Positions 1 through 8,828 of a stretch of 38,709 nucleotides of DNA are shown in pieces (positions within the stretch are counted from its first letter, which is position 1; the number at the start of each line of letters is the position of its first letter). The stretch is taken from the NCBI GenBank assembly GCA_012026835.1, contig VEPN01000027.1, positions 1 to 38,709 on the forward strand, in the 5' to 3' direction. The notes under the pieces are model-generated. The model was given only the letters and a program-made list of their open reading frames with translations, made no database searches and had not been told where the DNA came from. The translations under genes were made by a program, and so were the position numbers. The stretch is from Candidatus Methanoperedens sp. (GTDB taxonomy: Archaea; Halobacteriota; Methanosarcinia; Methanosarcinales; Methanoperedenaceae).

Positions 1-114
1 AATTAGCCATTTTTTATTAACTTGTAGCATGTTTTTTATACGTTCGAAAAACTGGTCAAAATAGAAAAAGGATTTTTTGAGTTAATTGGATTCTCTCTAA
101 GACGTGTTACAGAT

Positions 115-122
115 TAATATAA
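115..122 (+). promoter_or_regulatory. Candidate TATA box for purQ
   Basis: A TAATATAA stretch lies about 35 bases before the purQ start codon. Archaeal transcription usually starts about 25 bases after the TATA centre, which would leave a leader of roughly a dozen bases. The first 156 bases hold no gene that I can see and are A/T-rich. Confidence 0.35.
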
Positions 123-156
123 GTAAAATTAAAACACTTAAGGGTACCATTGAAGT

Positions 157-942
157 ATGATTCCTAAAGTACTTATTCTCACAGGCTACGGCATAAACTG
201 CGATATTGAAACCCAGAATGCCTTCAGGCTTGCAGGGGCCGATGCAGAACGTGTCCACCTCACAGACCTGATAAATAGAACAAGGAAACTGGAGGATTTC
301 CAGATTCTTGCACTTCCCGGCGGTTTCTCATTCGGGGATGATATCGCCTCAGGCAAGGTGCTTGCAAATATGATAAAATATAACCTGGGTGAAGAAATTC
401 AGGCGTTCATCGATGAAGGAAAACTGATCATCGGCATCTGCAACGGTTTCCAGGCGATGGTTAAAATGGGGCTGCTGCCAGCCTTTAATGACAATTACGC
501 TTCCCAGGATGTTACCCTGACTTTCAATGATTCTGGAAAGTTCGAGGACAGGTGGGTTTATCTGAAATCAAACCAGAAATCAAAGTGTATATTTACAAAA
601 GGAATAGATAGCGTATATCTGCCTGTGCGTCACGGGGAAGGGAAGTTCGTGGCCAGGAACCCGCAGGTGCTTTCTGGATTGAAGAAAGGTAACCATGTCG
701 TATTCCGGTATGTGGACAGGGAAGGAAAAAGTGCAGGATACCCTTACAATCCCAACGGCTCGGTTGATAATATCGCAGGGATATGTGATGAGACAGGCAG
801 GGTTTTTGGCATGATGCCACACCCGGAAGCTTTCCAGCATAAGACAAACCATCCGAGGTGGACGAGGGAGGAGCTGCCTGAGGAGGGGGCCGGGATAGCA
901 ATATTCAGGAATGCTGTCGAGTATGCAAAGGAAAGATTGTGA
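157..942 (+). CDS. purQ: Phosphoribosylformylglycinamidine synthase subunit PurQ
   Basis: This is the glutaminase subunit of FGAM synthase in purine biosynthesis. It releases ammonia from glutamine for the PurL subunit, with PurS as third partner, in the cytoplasm. The 261 residues form a class I glutamine amidotransferase domain: the oxyanion region GGFSFGDD is at 55-62, the nucleophile is Cys95 in GICNGFQ, and His222/Glu224 in MMPHPEAF complete the triad. The length is normal for the archaeal and Bacillus-type small PurQ. No purL or purS is nearby. The next gene starts at or just after the stop codon, so the two are probably cotranscribed. Identification is firm. Confidence 0.96.
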   Translation: MIPKVLILTGYGINCDIETQNAFRLAGADAERVHLTDLINRTRKLEDFQILALPGGFSFGDDIASGKVLANMIKYNLGEEIQAFIDEGKLIIGICNGFQAMVKMGLLPAFNDNYASQDVTLTFNDSGKFEDRWVYLKSNQKSKCIFTKGIDSVYLPVRHGEGKFVARNPQVLSGLKKGNHVVFRYVDREGKSAGYPYNPNGSVDNIAGICDETGRVFGMMPHPEAFQHKTNHPRWTREELPEEGAGIAIFRNAVEYAKERL

Positions 943-947
943 ATTTA

Positions 948-1697
948 ATGAAAATTATTTTCCTTGGCACTAACGGATGGTATGATACGGAAACCGGGAA
1001 TACCACATGCATACTTATTGAGACGGAAAAATATTTTATTATTCTTGATGCAGGCAATGGAATTTATAAGATAGACCAGTATATCGTGGAAACAAGCAGG
1101 AAACCGATCTATCTATTTTTAAGCCATTTCCATCTTGACCACATTGCGGGACTGCATATTCTCAGCAAATTCAAATTCAGCCAGGAAATGATTATTTACG
1201 GGCAAACGGGTACAAAAGGGATACTGGACAGGATAATTAATACACCTTTCACAGTCCCGGTTACCAGGCTGCCTTTTAAAGTTGATATTCATGAACTATC
1301 GGAAGGGCTTCATTATTCTCCATTTCCGATAGAATGCAGGTTCCTGCTTCATTCGTCGCCCTGTATGGGCTACCGGTTTGAAGTAGATGACAGGGTAATT
1401 GCTTATTGCCCTGATACCGGGATATGTGAAAATGCAGTGGAACTGAGCAGGGATGCCGATTTATTAATTACAGAATGTTCCTTCAACGGCGGACAAACCA
1501 ATAAAGAATGGCCTCATTTAAATCCTGAGGACGCTGCGCATATCGCAAAAGAAGCAAACGCTAAAAAACTGGCCCTCATCCATTTCGATGCTAATAGATA
1601 TAAGAGTTTAGAGAACAGAAAGCAAGCTGAGGATAAAGCAAGGAAAATTTTTGGCAACACGTTTGCAGCGATTGATAATCTGTGCATGGAAATATGA
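948..1697 (+). CDS. MBL-fold metallohydrolase, RNase Z-like
   Basis: This is a metallo-beta-lactamase-fold hydrolase of the RNase Z/phosphodiesterase type. The zinc motif HFHLDH is at about residues 60-65 counted from the ATG at 948. It is preceded by LDAGNG, and a conserved aspartate (CPDTG) and a late histidine (LIHFD) provide further metal ligands. About 249 residues is short for a tRNA 3' processing enzyme, and the flexible arm of RNase Z is not evident, so the substrate is open. A GTG at 939 in the same frame would overlap the purQ stop by four bases and give 252 residues. I prefer the ATG, because the protein then starts MKIIFLGTN directly at the first beta strand. It is probably cotranscribed with purQ. 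Confidence 0.85.
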   Translation: MKIIFLGTNGWYDTETGNTTCILIETEKYFIILDAGNGIYKIDQYIVETSRKPIYLFLSHFHLDHIAGLHILSKFKFSQEMIIYGQTGTKGILDRIINTPFTVPVTRLPFKVDIHELSEGLHYSPFPIECRFLLHSSPCMGYRFEVDDRVIAYCPDTGICENAVELSRDADLLITECSFNGGQTNKEWPHLNPEDAAHIAKEANAKKLALIHFDANRYKSLENRKQAEDKARKIFGNTFAAIDNLCMEI

Positions 1698-1711
1698 GAA
1701 ACATTGCCCCA

Positions 1712-2704
1712 TCATTTTTTTAAAAACATTTTATACCAGTCAATAGTTTCTTTCAACCCTTCGTCCAGGGTAAAATTCGGGGCCCAATTCAACATTGATC
1801 TGGCTTTCTGAGCAGAAAGGTATTGATGTTTTATTTCATTCGTGGCTTTACCAAGGATTACAGGCTCAAGATTAACTTCCATGATACCAATTATCTTTTT
1901 CACAAGTTCCAGGACAGTGATATGAATCTCGTTGCTGAAATTGAAGCTCTCTCCAAGAATTTTATCCTCCATCATTCTTTCAGCCAGTATCTTATATGCC
2001 AGCGCTCCGTCCCTTACATAAAAATAATCCCGGATATAACTTCCATCGCTTCTGATTATTGGATTCTCTCCTTTGAGCAGGGATTGTATAGTCCCCGGAA
2101 TTATCCTGTTAAAATTCAGGTCACCAGGCCCGTACAGGTTACCGCATCTTGTTACGCACACAGGAAGCCTGTAAGTATTAAAATACGTATGCGCGATCAG
2201 GTCTGCACAACTTTTAGAGACATCATAGGGGTGAGTGCCGCATAGCGGGGTTTTTTCATCATAAGGTAATTTTTCCTGAACACCGTAAGCCTTGTCGCTT
2301 GAAGCTACTATTACTGCCTTTATCAACTCCTTGTTCCTTCTGCATGCTTCAAGGAGATTATATGTTCCCCTGATGTTCGATTCGAATGTAGATAAAGGGT
2401 TCCGGTTGGCGGTTCCTACTATGGTCTGTGCCCCAAGGTGAAAAACGACTTCTATTTCGTATTCATTAAGCACCCTTTCAAGAAAGCTATAATCTTCCAG
2501 GCAACCATGGACAACTGTCAGTTCATCTTTAATATATTCAAATTCTCTTGAACTGCTCCATAATATAGACCTGGGCACAATATCACGATTTAAAGCAATG
2601 ACATTAGCCCTTTCATCGACCATGAGCCTGGTGAGCCATGATCCGAGCAGCCCTGTTGCGCCTGTTATAAATACATTCTTATTTTTCCAATTCGAATTAA
2701 TCAT
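1712..2704 (-). CDS. rfbG: CDP-glucose 4,6-dehydratase-like epimerase/dehydratase
   Basis: This is an extended short-chain dehydrogenase that should convert CDP-glucose to CDP-4-keto-6-deoxyglucose. The NAD-binding GATGLLG is at 15-21, a serine-rich catalytic strand SSDKAYG at 135-141, and the catalytic Y160-x3-K164 follows. The N-terminal [13 protein letters not shown] and the NLYGPGD region resemble the RfbG family. The 330 residues are slightly short of the usual 350-360. The start codon follows the stop of the glucose-1-phosphate cytidylyltransferase by six bases. That pairing supports the CDP-glucose assignment over a generic epimerase. It is the last gene of a four-gene minus-strand operon. 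Confidence 0.85.
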   Translation of the reverse strand: MINSNWKNKNVFITGATGLLGSWLTRLMVDERANVIALNRDIVPRSILWSSSREFEYIKDELTVVHGCLEDYSFLERVLNEYEIEVVFHLGAQTIVGTANRNPLSTFESNIRGTYNLLEACRRNKELIKAVIVASSDKAYGVQEKLPYDEKTPLCGTHPYDVSKSCADLIAHTYFNTYRLPVCVTRCGNLYGPGDLNFNRIIPGTIQSLLKGENPIIRSDGSYIRDYFYVRDGALAYKILAERMMEDKILGESFNFSNEIHITVLELVKKIIGIMEVNLEPVILGKATNEIKHQYLSAQKARSMLNWAPNFTLDEGLKETIDWYKMFLKK

Positions 2705-2710
2705 ATTAAA

Positions 2711-3490
2711 TTATTCCCAAATCTTCCAGAACGCCTGATTTGATGACCAGAGATTGTTTAGATATTCAACATCCCTCACTGTATCCATACACATCCATTC
2801 TTTGGAATGCCTGAACATCATTAATTCACCCTTCTCTGCAAGTTTATCCAGGACACCTATTTCAAAATCACAGGAATCCTCATGTGTCATATGATCAAAT
2901 ATTTCCCGTTCCAGGACGAAAAAACCCCCGTTGACATAGTCTCCTACTGTCTGGGGTTTTTCTGTAAATTTCTTTATCACGTTATCCTTCAAAGAAAAAG
3001 TGCCAAAGCGGGAAGGTGGCAGGATGCCGGTAAGAGTGGCGATTTTGCCGTGTTTTTTGTGAAAATTTACTAGTTCATTGATATTTATATTGGCAAGGCC
3101 ATCCCCATAGGTTACCATGAACGTGTCGGTATCTATGTATTTTTCTATCTTTTTTAACCTTGCTCCCTTTAAAGCCTTCTCCCCTGTATCGGCTAATGTT
3201 ATTCTCCATCCATCTTCATCGTGAGAGTTATGGATTTTTATATCACTGCGACGGCCTAATTCTATCGTAAAATCGCTGTTCAGTACCTCATAGTTATAAA
3301 AATATTCTTTTATCATATTGCCTTTATACCCGAGACACAATACAAAATCATTATAGCCAAAATGGCTATATATTTTCATTATGTGCCACAGGATCGGCCT
3401 GGTTCCGATATTCACCATGGGCTTTGGACGGTATTCTGTCTCTTCACGCAGGCGGGTTCCAAGACCTCCACATAATATTACTACCTTCAT
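2711..3490 (-). CDS. rfbF: Glucose-1-phosphate cytidylyltransferase
   Basis: This nucleotidyltransferase makes CDP-glucose from CTP and glucose-1-phosphate. From the ATG at 3490 the protein begins MKVVILCGGLGTRLREET, the canonical nucleotide-binding start of RfbF, followed by the substrate motif RPKPM. A TTG eight codons upstream (3514) keeps the frame open. The ATG fits the family start and has a GAGG-type ribosome-binding site about eight bases before it. The resulting 259 residues match the family length. It lies between the flippase and rfbG with very short gaps, so the first two steps of a CDP-6-deoxyhexose pathway are encoded together. The later dehydrase or reductase steps are not in this window. 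Confidence 0.92.
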   Translation of the reverse strand: MKVVILCGGLGTRLREETEYRPKPMVNIGTRPILWHIMKIYSHFGYNDFVLCLGYKGNMIKEYFYNYEVLNSDFTIELGRRSDIKIHNSHDEDGWRITLADTGEKALKGARLKKIEKYIDTDTFMVTYGDGLANININELVNFHKKHGKIATLTGILPPSRFGTFSLKDNVIKKFTEKPQTVGDYVNGGFFVLEREIFDHMTHEDSCDFEIGVLDKLAEKGELMMFRHSKEWMCMDTVRDVEYLNNLWSSNQAFWKIWE

Positions 3491-3514
3491 TTTATCCCTC
3501 AGGATTCTCTTCAA

Positions 3515-4996
3515 TTAGGATAGCCAAGTCGGCCATGTTACATTCATCTGGGCAAATATTCCCTTTAGTTCATCATATATCTTTCTATCGAATTTCAATA
3601 TTAAAACCCCATACAGCATTCCACCCAGGATGACGGGGATCAGTGTCAGCCAGACAGAGGATAATGGTACAAAAAGGCGGTAAGCCCCAACAAAAAGCGA
3701 CATCGCAACTGCGGCCTTAAGGATATTCAACAGGGTGTTATACTCCAATCTGATATTCATTTTTTTAGATAATACACGGCGCGCTAGAACAGCATTTAAT
3801 AACATTGTTGAAATAGTTGCTAATGCAGCTCCTGAAATACCAAGCACGGGAATTAACAGGTAATTCAATATGATATTCGCAAAAACTGCCACTATTGTCA
3901 CTTTAAACGCCTCTTTCTGGCAATCCAGTGCCCCGAGATACATTGTAAAAAAGAACTGAAAAATGTTTACAACCTGCATGACCAATAATATTGTGAGAGC
4001 AGTATATCCGTATGTAAATTCCTGGCCATATAAAAAATAGAGGAGCCTGTCGCCCAGCAGAACACCCCCGGATAAAATTGGTAAAGCCAGTATCAGGGAG
4101 TAACTGCAAGCCCGTGAAAGTGATTTCTCAATGGGTACTATTTCGCCGGTCTTGCCCCATCGGCTTACTCTTGGCCAGAGCGTTGAATGCAGCGATGTCA
4201 CAGTAAATCCTGCAAATGAAGAAAATTGCAGTACTATCTTATACACTCCCACATCTCTATTTTCAAGAAAATAACCTATCATGATGGTATCTGCATAGGA
4301 AAATACAAGTAATCCGCTTGATGTTAAAAACAACCAGAAAGAAAATGTTGACAGGCTTTTAATATGCCGCATATCAAAACGTACGAGACGAAGATCAAGA
4401 AAGCGCAATTCTATTATTACGGCTGCAAGCATGCCTCCGATAAATCCCCCCATAAGCCCTGCAACGCTAAAACCGAGAAAGACAGCAATGACCTGGATAA
4501 TAATTCGTAAAAGATTATCAATGAACCCGATGGTTGCACTTATCCCCACCTTGGCACAGCCCACAACGCCTGCCTCAACCACACCCCGAAAATGTGAAAC
4601 CACCATAGCCAATAAGAGCCAGATAAATATACCCGTGCTGTTAAGATCCACAAAGTAGCCGCGAAATATAATTAAAGCAATCACAACTATGGTCACGAAC
4701 AAAGAACGCAGTATGAAAAATGCGCTGAAATAGGCATCCGGTTCTTCGCCTTCACTGATACGTTTGATTGCTGCGCCGCCGAATCCACCATCAGTGACCA
4801 TGCCAATTATGCCTAAATATGCAAGGGCCAGGAAGTATTGGCCCAGCACATTTGCGCCAACCGCATGGGCGAAATATACAGTACTAAAAAAACCAACAAA
4901 AGTAAATGCTATCTGTAATATAAAATTTGCCAGGCTTTGCCGCCTCACAGGTTCTACGTCCATGATACGGGAAAAAACTGTATTTAATTTAGACAT
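3515..4996 (-). CDS. Wzx/MATE-like polysaccharide flippase
   Basis: This 493-residue multi-pass membrane protein has about a dozen or more hydrophobic segments and the start typical of oligosaccharide flippases (SLANFILQIAFTFVGFFS near residue 20). It then has the YFAHAVGANVLGQYFLA region shared by RfbX/Wzx and archaeal polysaccharide-biosynthesis transporters. Such proteins turn lipid-linked oligosaccharides across the membrane. It sits 15 bases after the large membrane protein and just before rfbF, which fits export of the glycan made by this island. Substrate specificity cannot be read from the sequence. Confidence 0.88.
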   Translation of the reverse strand: MSKLNTVFSRIMDVEPVRRQSLANFILQIAFTFVGFFSTVYFAHAVGANVLGQYFLALAYLGIIGMVTDGGFGGAAIKRISEGEEPDAYFSAFFILRSLFVTIVVIALIIFRGYFVDLNSTGIFIWLLLAMVVSHFRGVVEAGVVGCAKVGISATIGFIDNLLRIIIQVIAVFLGFSVAGLMGGFIGGMLAAVIIELRFLDLRLVRFDMRHIKSLSTFSFWLFLTSSGLLVFSYADTIMIGYFLENRDVGVYKIVLQFSSFAGFTVTSLHSTLWPRVSRWGKTGEIVPIEKSLSRACSYSLILALPILSGGVLLGDRLLYFLYGQEFTYGYTALTILLVMQVVNIFQFFFTMYLGALDCQKEAFKVTIVAVFANIILNYLLIPVLGISGAALATISTMLLNAVLARRVLSKKMNIRLEYNTLLNILKAAVAMSLFVGAYRLFVPLSSVWLTLIPVILGGMLYGVLILKFDRKIYDELKGIFAQMNVTWPTWLS

Positions 4997-5011
4997 GATT
5001 CTCGATATATG

Positions 5012-7240
5012 TTAGCGTTCCCCAATTATTTCCATTTGCGAAATATTGACCAAGAACTCGCTTGATACATCTGGATTATTAAGTGTACAGTTTTCAGGGA
5101 GAATCCTGCGAAGTTTAATTACACTTAAGCCTGGTGAGATGGACAGAGGTACTGATACGTTTTTCTTATTCTCTAACTCGATTCTGATTGGCTCCTGGAA
5201 CCTGCCCTTTTCGACATTGAGTTCAATAATATGCTGGTTAACAGTATCATGCAAATCAGGGTCGGCATCAAAGTTTAATGTGATATTTTTTTCCAGTTCT
5301 GATTTCGAATATATCAATAGCTCCAATTCTTTCCCCATCAGGTTAAAGTCTGAGAGGGCATTATATCCTGGTGGTCTCTCCCTGTTCTGGACTACAGCCA
5401 TTAAATTTTCACTTAAGGACGCAGGTGTTATTTTAGGATATTCTTCTCCAATTATTATTTTTTTTGCAGAAGACGGGAATTTTGAAGGATCATTAAAAGA
5501 AAACTTGACTGTAGTAAGTTCGTCCAGATTATGACCGCCAAACCGATTATTAAAAAAATATAATCTGTTATTGCGGCCATGGTAAGCAATCCATCCCAGT
5601 TGAAGGGGGTGGCTTACAGATATGATGAAATCCTTGTTTCTTTCTCCCTCTAAATAGCTATATGTATCAAGCAATTCTTCAGTACTAACCAGCATGACAC
5701 CACTCCTGTTTTTCCCGATACTGGGAATACTCAGTGCTGCTAAATAACCTGTTAATACTACCGAAGATAATAAAAGACTTATTAATACAAATGAAGGAAA
5801 TAGCCGGACTGTTTTATGTAGAGCATCGATATGAGTAGTATTTACAGAAACACCTTTTGGTTCATCAGTCCAGAAATCAGTTAGAATCGACCAGAGTCCG
5901 ATAACAAGAAGAGGCACCACCGTCCGTAACATCTTGAAAAATTGGTAATAGAATGGTTCTGGTTGTGAGATAATGATAACCGGAAATATCGCAAGAATCA
6001 GGATTGATAAAGATAATATATTCTTCTGTTTTCTAAAAATATTTATAAGCCCTACAAATGCCAGCAAAGTCAGTAAAATCGAAACAAAATTTACCGCAAA
6101 AATTATCCATTTACTTCCTAATAATGGTCCTGAGTAGCCGAACCACAAATAACCTAATCCTTCTACTTTACTGGCATACGGGTAAATTGTATTCCAGCCA
6201 GGATTCATCGTTATCCCCCTGGCCATTACAGATATGCTATTTACAATGTAACCGAAATTGACCAGAAATCCGCCGGCAAGAATAAGAAAAATAGCTATGG
6301 ATGACTGAATAACCTTACCCTTTTGTAAAATATTCCAGAATAACGCTGATAAAGCTAATATAATCAAAATTGGAAGGAACTCAGCATAAATAGCATAAAC
6401 ACCGGACAGGAGTATTATACCCATGATAATATTTTTCTTTTCATCAGTTTGTATTGCATTTTCTATAACTAAAGGCCACAAGAGAAGGAAGGGTACTGCT
6501 ACGGAATGGGAAAAGAAATTCCCAAGATGAATCATTGCAAAACCCTGAATAAGAGAAGCTGAAAGTGCGGCCCCGTACTGTTCCCATTTGCCGCGTATTA
6601 CACGGCAGGAGATCAACCATACCACTAAAAATGTCAGAAAAGGACTTAGTAAAGAGACCGAACCATAGGCAGTCTTAGCATTGACATTACCTAATACAGC
6701 TACAAGCCCGTTCAGGACAGGCAGGCCGATTCTATCAATTTTCCAGACTATGGCACCAACAAGATAGGGTTCATTTCCCACATCTTCATATCCTGTGCTG
6801 AACGGCTTGTCCATCAAAAATTGGGCAACTGTAACATAAGTGTACTGATCCGTCCAGCCATGACCAATATAATTATTAGCACCCATACCCAAAAAACCGA
6901 TGCCATGGATCAATAATACAGCAAGTGAGAACAAATATAAAGTCCTTGGAATTTTGGGTATGTCATTTCTATGTTTGAAAAAAATATACCCTGCGCAGAT
7001 TACAGCAACCAGGAAATACGGAAATACAGAAATGCGGAGGGGAATATCAAGATATACCAGGCTTTGCAAAACCAGTATAGTTATGGAGATACCTAAAAAT
7101 GGGGCAATTATCCAAAAGTATTTGTCCTTATCATTTTTTGGAATGATTAGATGAGCCAGAACGATTCCAGGTATATGGATAACCACCAGCGTCAGGGCCA
7201 TCATTAGAACAGATATAAGAATATTATATATTATTGACAT
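5012..7240 (-). CDS. Large multi-pass membrane protein, possible GT-C glycosyltransferase
   Basis: This 742-residue protein has about twelve or more hydrophobic segments in the first 500 residues and a soluble C-terminal domain of roughly 240 residues that is rich in beta-strand-like sequence. An acidic/aromatic loop near residue 130 (GHGWTDQYTYVTVAQF) resembles the first extracytoplasmic loop of GT-C-fold sugar transferases, where a metal-binding aspartate often lies, but I do not recognise a defined family. As first gene of the operon with the flippase and CDP-glucose genes, a role in sugar transfer or polymerisation outside the membrane is plausible. Its start has a very strong GGGAGGAGG ribosome-binding site about seven bases upstream. 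Function is inferred from context only. Confidence 0.7.
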   Translation of the reverse strand: MSIIYNILISVLMMALTLVVIHIPGIVLAHLIIPKNDKDKYFWIIAPFLGISITILVLQSLVYLDIPLRISVFPYFLVAVICAGYIFFKHRNDIPKIPRTLYLFSLAVLLIHGIGFLGMGANNYIGHGWTDQYTYVTVAQFLMDKPFSTGYEDVGNEPYLVGAIVWKIDRIGLPVLNGLVAVLGNVNAKTAYGSVSLLSPFLTFLVVWLISCRVIRGKWEQYGAALSASLIQGFAMIHLGNFFSHSVAVPFLLLWPLVIENAIQTDEKKNIIMGIILLSGVYAIYAEFLPILIILALSALFWNILQKGKVIQSSIAIFLILAGGFLVNFGYIVNSISVMARGITMNPGWNTIYPYASKVEGLGYLWFGYSGPLLGSKWIIFAVNFVSILLTLLAFVGLINIFRKQKNILSLSILILAIFPVIIISQPEPFYYQFFKMLRTVVPLLVIGLWSILTDFWTDEPKGVSVNTTHIDALHKTVRLFPSFVLISLLLSSVVLTGYLAALSIPSIGKNRSGVMLVSTEELLDTYSYLEGERNKDFIISVSHPLQLGWIAYHGRNNRLYFFNNRFGGHNLDELTTVKFSFNDPSKFPSSAKKIIIGEEYPKITPASLSENLMAVVQNRERPPGYNALSDFNLMGKELELLIYSKSELEKNITLNFDADPDLHDTVNQHIIELNVEKGRFQEPIRIELENKKNVSVPLSISPGLSVIKLRRILPENCTLNNPDVSSEFLVNISQMEIIGER

Positions 7241-7592
7241 TTTTTTGCCTCCTCCCGTACTTATGAGATATTTAATTACAAAATAATTCTACCGTTACAA
7301 TGCCTGTTGGATCTTGGTGGACAATTATACATTTTTACTTTATATAACTTCCTATATTAAGTATGATTACAATATGGTAATAATCTATCCACATGAATTG
7401 CCTGATCGTTGGACTATATTTCAGATTCACCTGCCCTTTTCCAGTAATATTAGTGAACAAAAGTTGGTAAACTTTATAAGAGCCTTCGTATATCAAATAG
7501 ATGATATATTATATACATTTTGTTTCAGTATAATGCCGAAGAAAATAGATCGAAGAAGGTAAGAAGAACTATATTATATTCAAAAGATACCA
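7241..7592. other. Divergent intergenic region between two glycan operons
   Basis: These 352 A/T-rich bases separate the minus-strand rfb operon from the plus-strand radical SAM operon. A 249-base open frame inside (7314-7562) has no family resemblance and no good ribosome-binding site, so I treat the stretch as non-coding and promoter-bearing. Confidence 0.6.
7506..7516 (+). promoter_or_regulatory. Candidate TATA box for the radical SAM operon
   Basis: The ATATTATATA run would place transcription start near 7540 and give a leader of about 50 bases before the start codon at 7593. A second TATA-like run (CTTTATATAA, about 7338-7347) could start a longer leader of more than 200 bases. Confidence 0.4.
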
Positions 7593-8828
7593 ATGTTTAC
7601 ACCACAAACGAAAATTTCAATGGCAAAAGCCCTGCTTACCAAGAACTCGCCATTTTATATTCAATTTTATGTTTCTAATGTCTGCTACCTCAGATGCAAA
7701 ATGTGCAATATTGTTGAAGCAAACACAGGATTGGAACCTTTTGGAACAGAGGATATTGAAAGAATTGCTGACAATCTTGTCAAAATAGGAGCAGGCGTAA
7801 TCCTGCTAACCGGTGGAGAACCGTTCATGAGAAAGGATATCGAAGAGATTGTCAGGATTTTTAAATTAAAAAATCTGGATGTCAGGCTTCAAACAGCAGG
7901 TTTATACTCCAGAAGGGAAAAAATCGCAAAATGTGTAGAATATGGTGCTAGAGACATTAATGTTAGTATAGATTCTTTAGATGAACAATTATCAGACTAT
8001 ATTAATGGGGCTGAAGGTTCATGGAAAAATGCGATAAAAACGATTTCTTTTATTTCTAATGTTTTCCCTAAAAAAGATTCTATTTGCGCACTGGGATGCG
8101 TATTGTCGAAATATAATATCGACGAAATAGAGGCAGTGCTGGATTTTGCAACCCGGATAGGATGGTGGCTGTCTCTTGTTCCAGTCCATATAACTACGCC
8201 GGATAGCCCTATGAATTTCAGGGGATATGATGAATATTTCAAATTTACTGAGGAAGATTTTCCTAAAGTCAAAGGACTGATTGAACGATTAAAAAGGAAG
8301 AAACGAGAAGGATTCATGCTGTTTGATTCTGATGATTATCTTGATTCCATCTATCACTTCATAAGTACCGGGCACCCAAACTGGAGACACAGGCAGGTGT
8401 GCGATTCACCGAATCTTTATTTCGCGATCCTGCCGGATGGAAGGTTTGCGCCCTGTTGTGACTTCAAGTTTAACGAAAATCTGTATGTTTATGACAGGGA
8501 TTTTCCAAAAATTTACAAATCAAGAGAATTTCGAGATAAAGTAATGAAGATTACCCAGCAATGTCCGGGCTGCAATTTTGGGAGCTATCCCGAAATGACC
8601 CTCTCTGCAAGATCATTCTCTACAATCAGGGAAAGGATCAGCCTGCAATTAAAAGCACAGTCCACGGGCTTGAAAACTCTTGGAGAGGACGAAATTTTTA
8701 ATATAATATTAAATATCAAAAAGGAATATGATGTATATAAGGAAGAAGGGGCCTTCAGGTTCAGGGAAAATAAAAAGTGGCCTAACGCAAAAAACATACC
8801 ACAGCAATTATGGAATGAAAAACAATGA
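7593..8828 (+). CDS. Radical SAM/SPASM domain protein
   Basis: This 411-residue radical SAM enzyme has the [4Fe-4S] motif C31-x3-C35-x2-C38 (NVCYLRCKMCNI), followed by the SAM-binding LTGGEPFM stretch. The C-terminal part carries further cysteines at 270, 288, 289, 324 and 327 (APCCDF and CPGC), the layout of a SPASM/twitch domain that binds auxiliary iron-sulfur clusters. SPASM proteins modify peptides, sugars or other small substrates. No precursor peptide is visible here, and the neighbours are sugar enzymes and methyltransferases, so a carbohydrate or lipid substrate is likelier. The stop overlaps the next start (ATGA), so translation is coupled to the SDR fusion. Confidence 0.9.
   Translation: MFTPQTKISMAKALLTKNSPFYIQFYVSNVCYLRCKMCNIVEANTGLEPFGTEDIERIADNLVKIGAGVILLTGGEPFMRKDIEEIVRIFKLKNLDVRLQTAGLYSRREKIAKCVEYGARDINVSIDSLDEQLSDYINGAEGSWKNAIKTISFISNVFPKKDSICALGCVLSKYNIDEIEAVLDFATRIGWWLSLVPVHITTPDSPMNFRGYDEYFKFTEEDFPKVKGLIERLKRKKREGFMLFDSDDYLDSIYHFISTGHPNWRHRQVCDSPNLYFAILPDGRFAPCCDFKFNENLYVYDRDFPKIYKSREFRDKVMKITQQCPGCNFGSYPEMTLSARSFSTIRERISLQLKAQSTGLKTLGEDEIFNIILNIKKEYDVYKEEGAFRFRENKKWPNAKNIPQQLWNEKQ

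Noticed and set aside
593-901. Antisense frames within purQ
   Set aside because: They are shadows of a well conserved gene and carry no motifs of their own.
7314-7562. 82-codon open frame upstream of the radical SAM gene
   Set aside because: It has no recognisable domain, no good ribosome-binding site and lies across two TATA-like runs. It is better explained as promoter and leader sequence.
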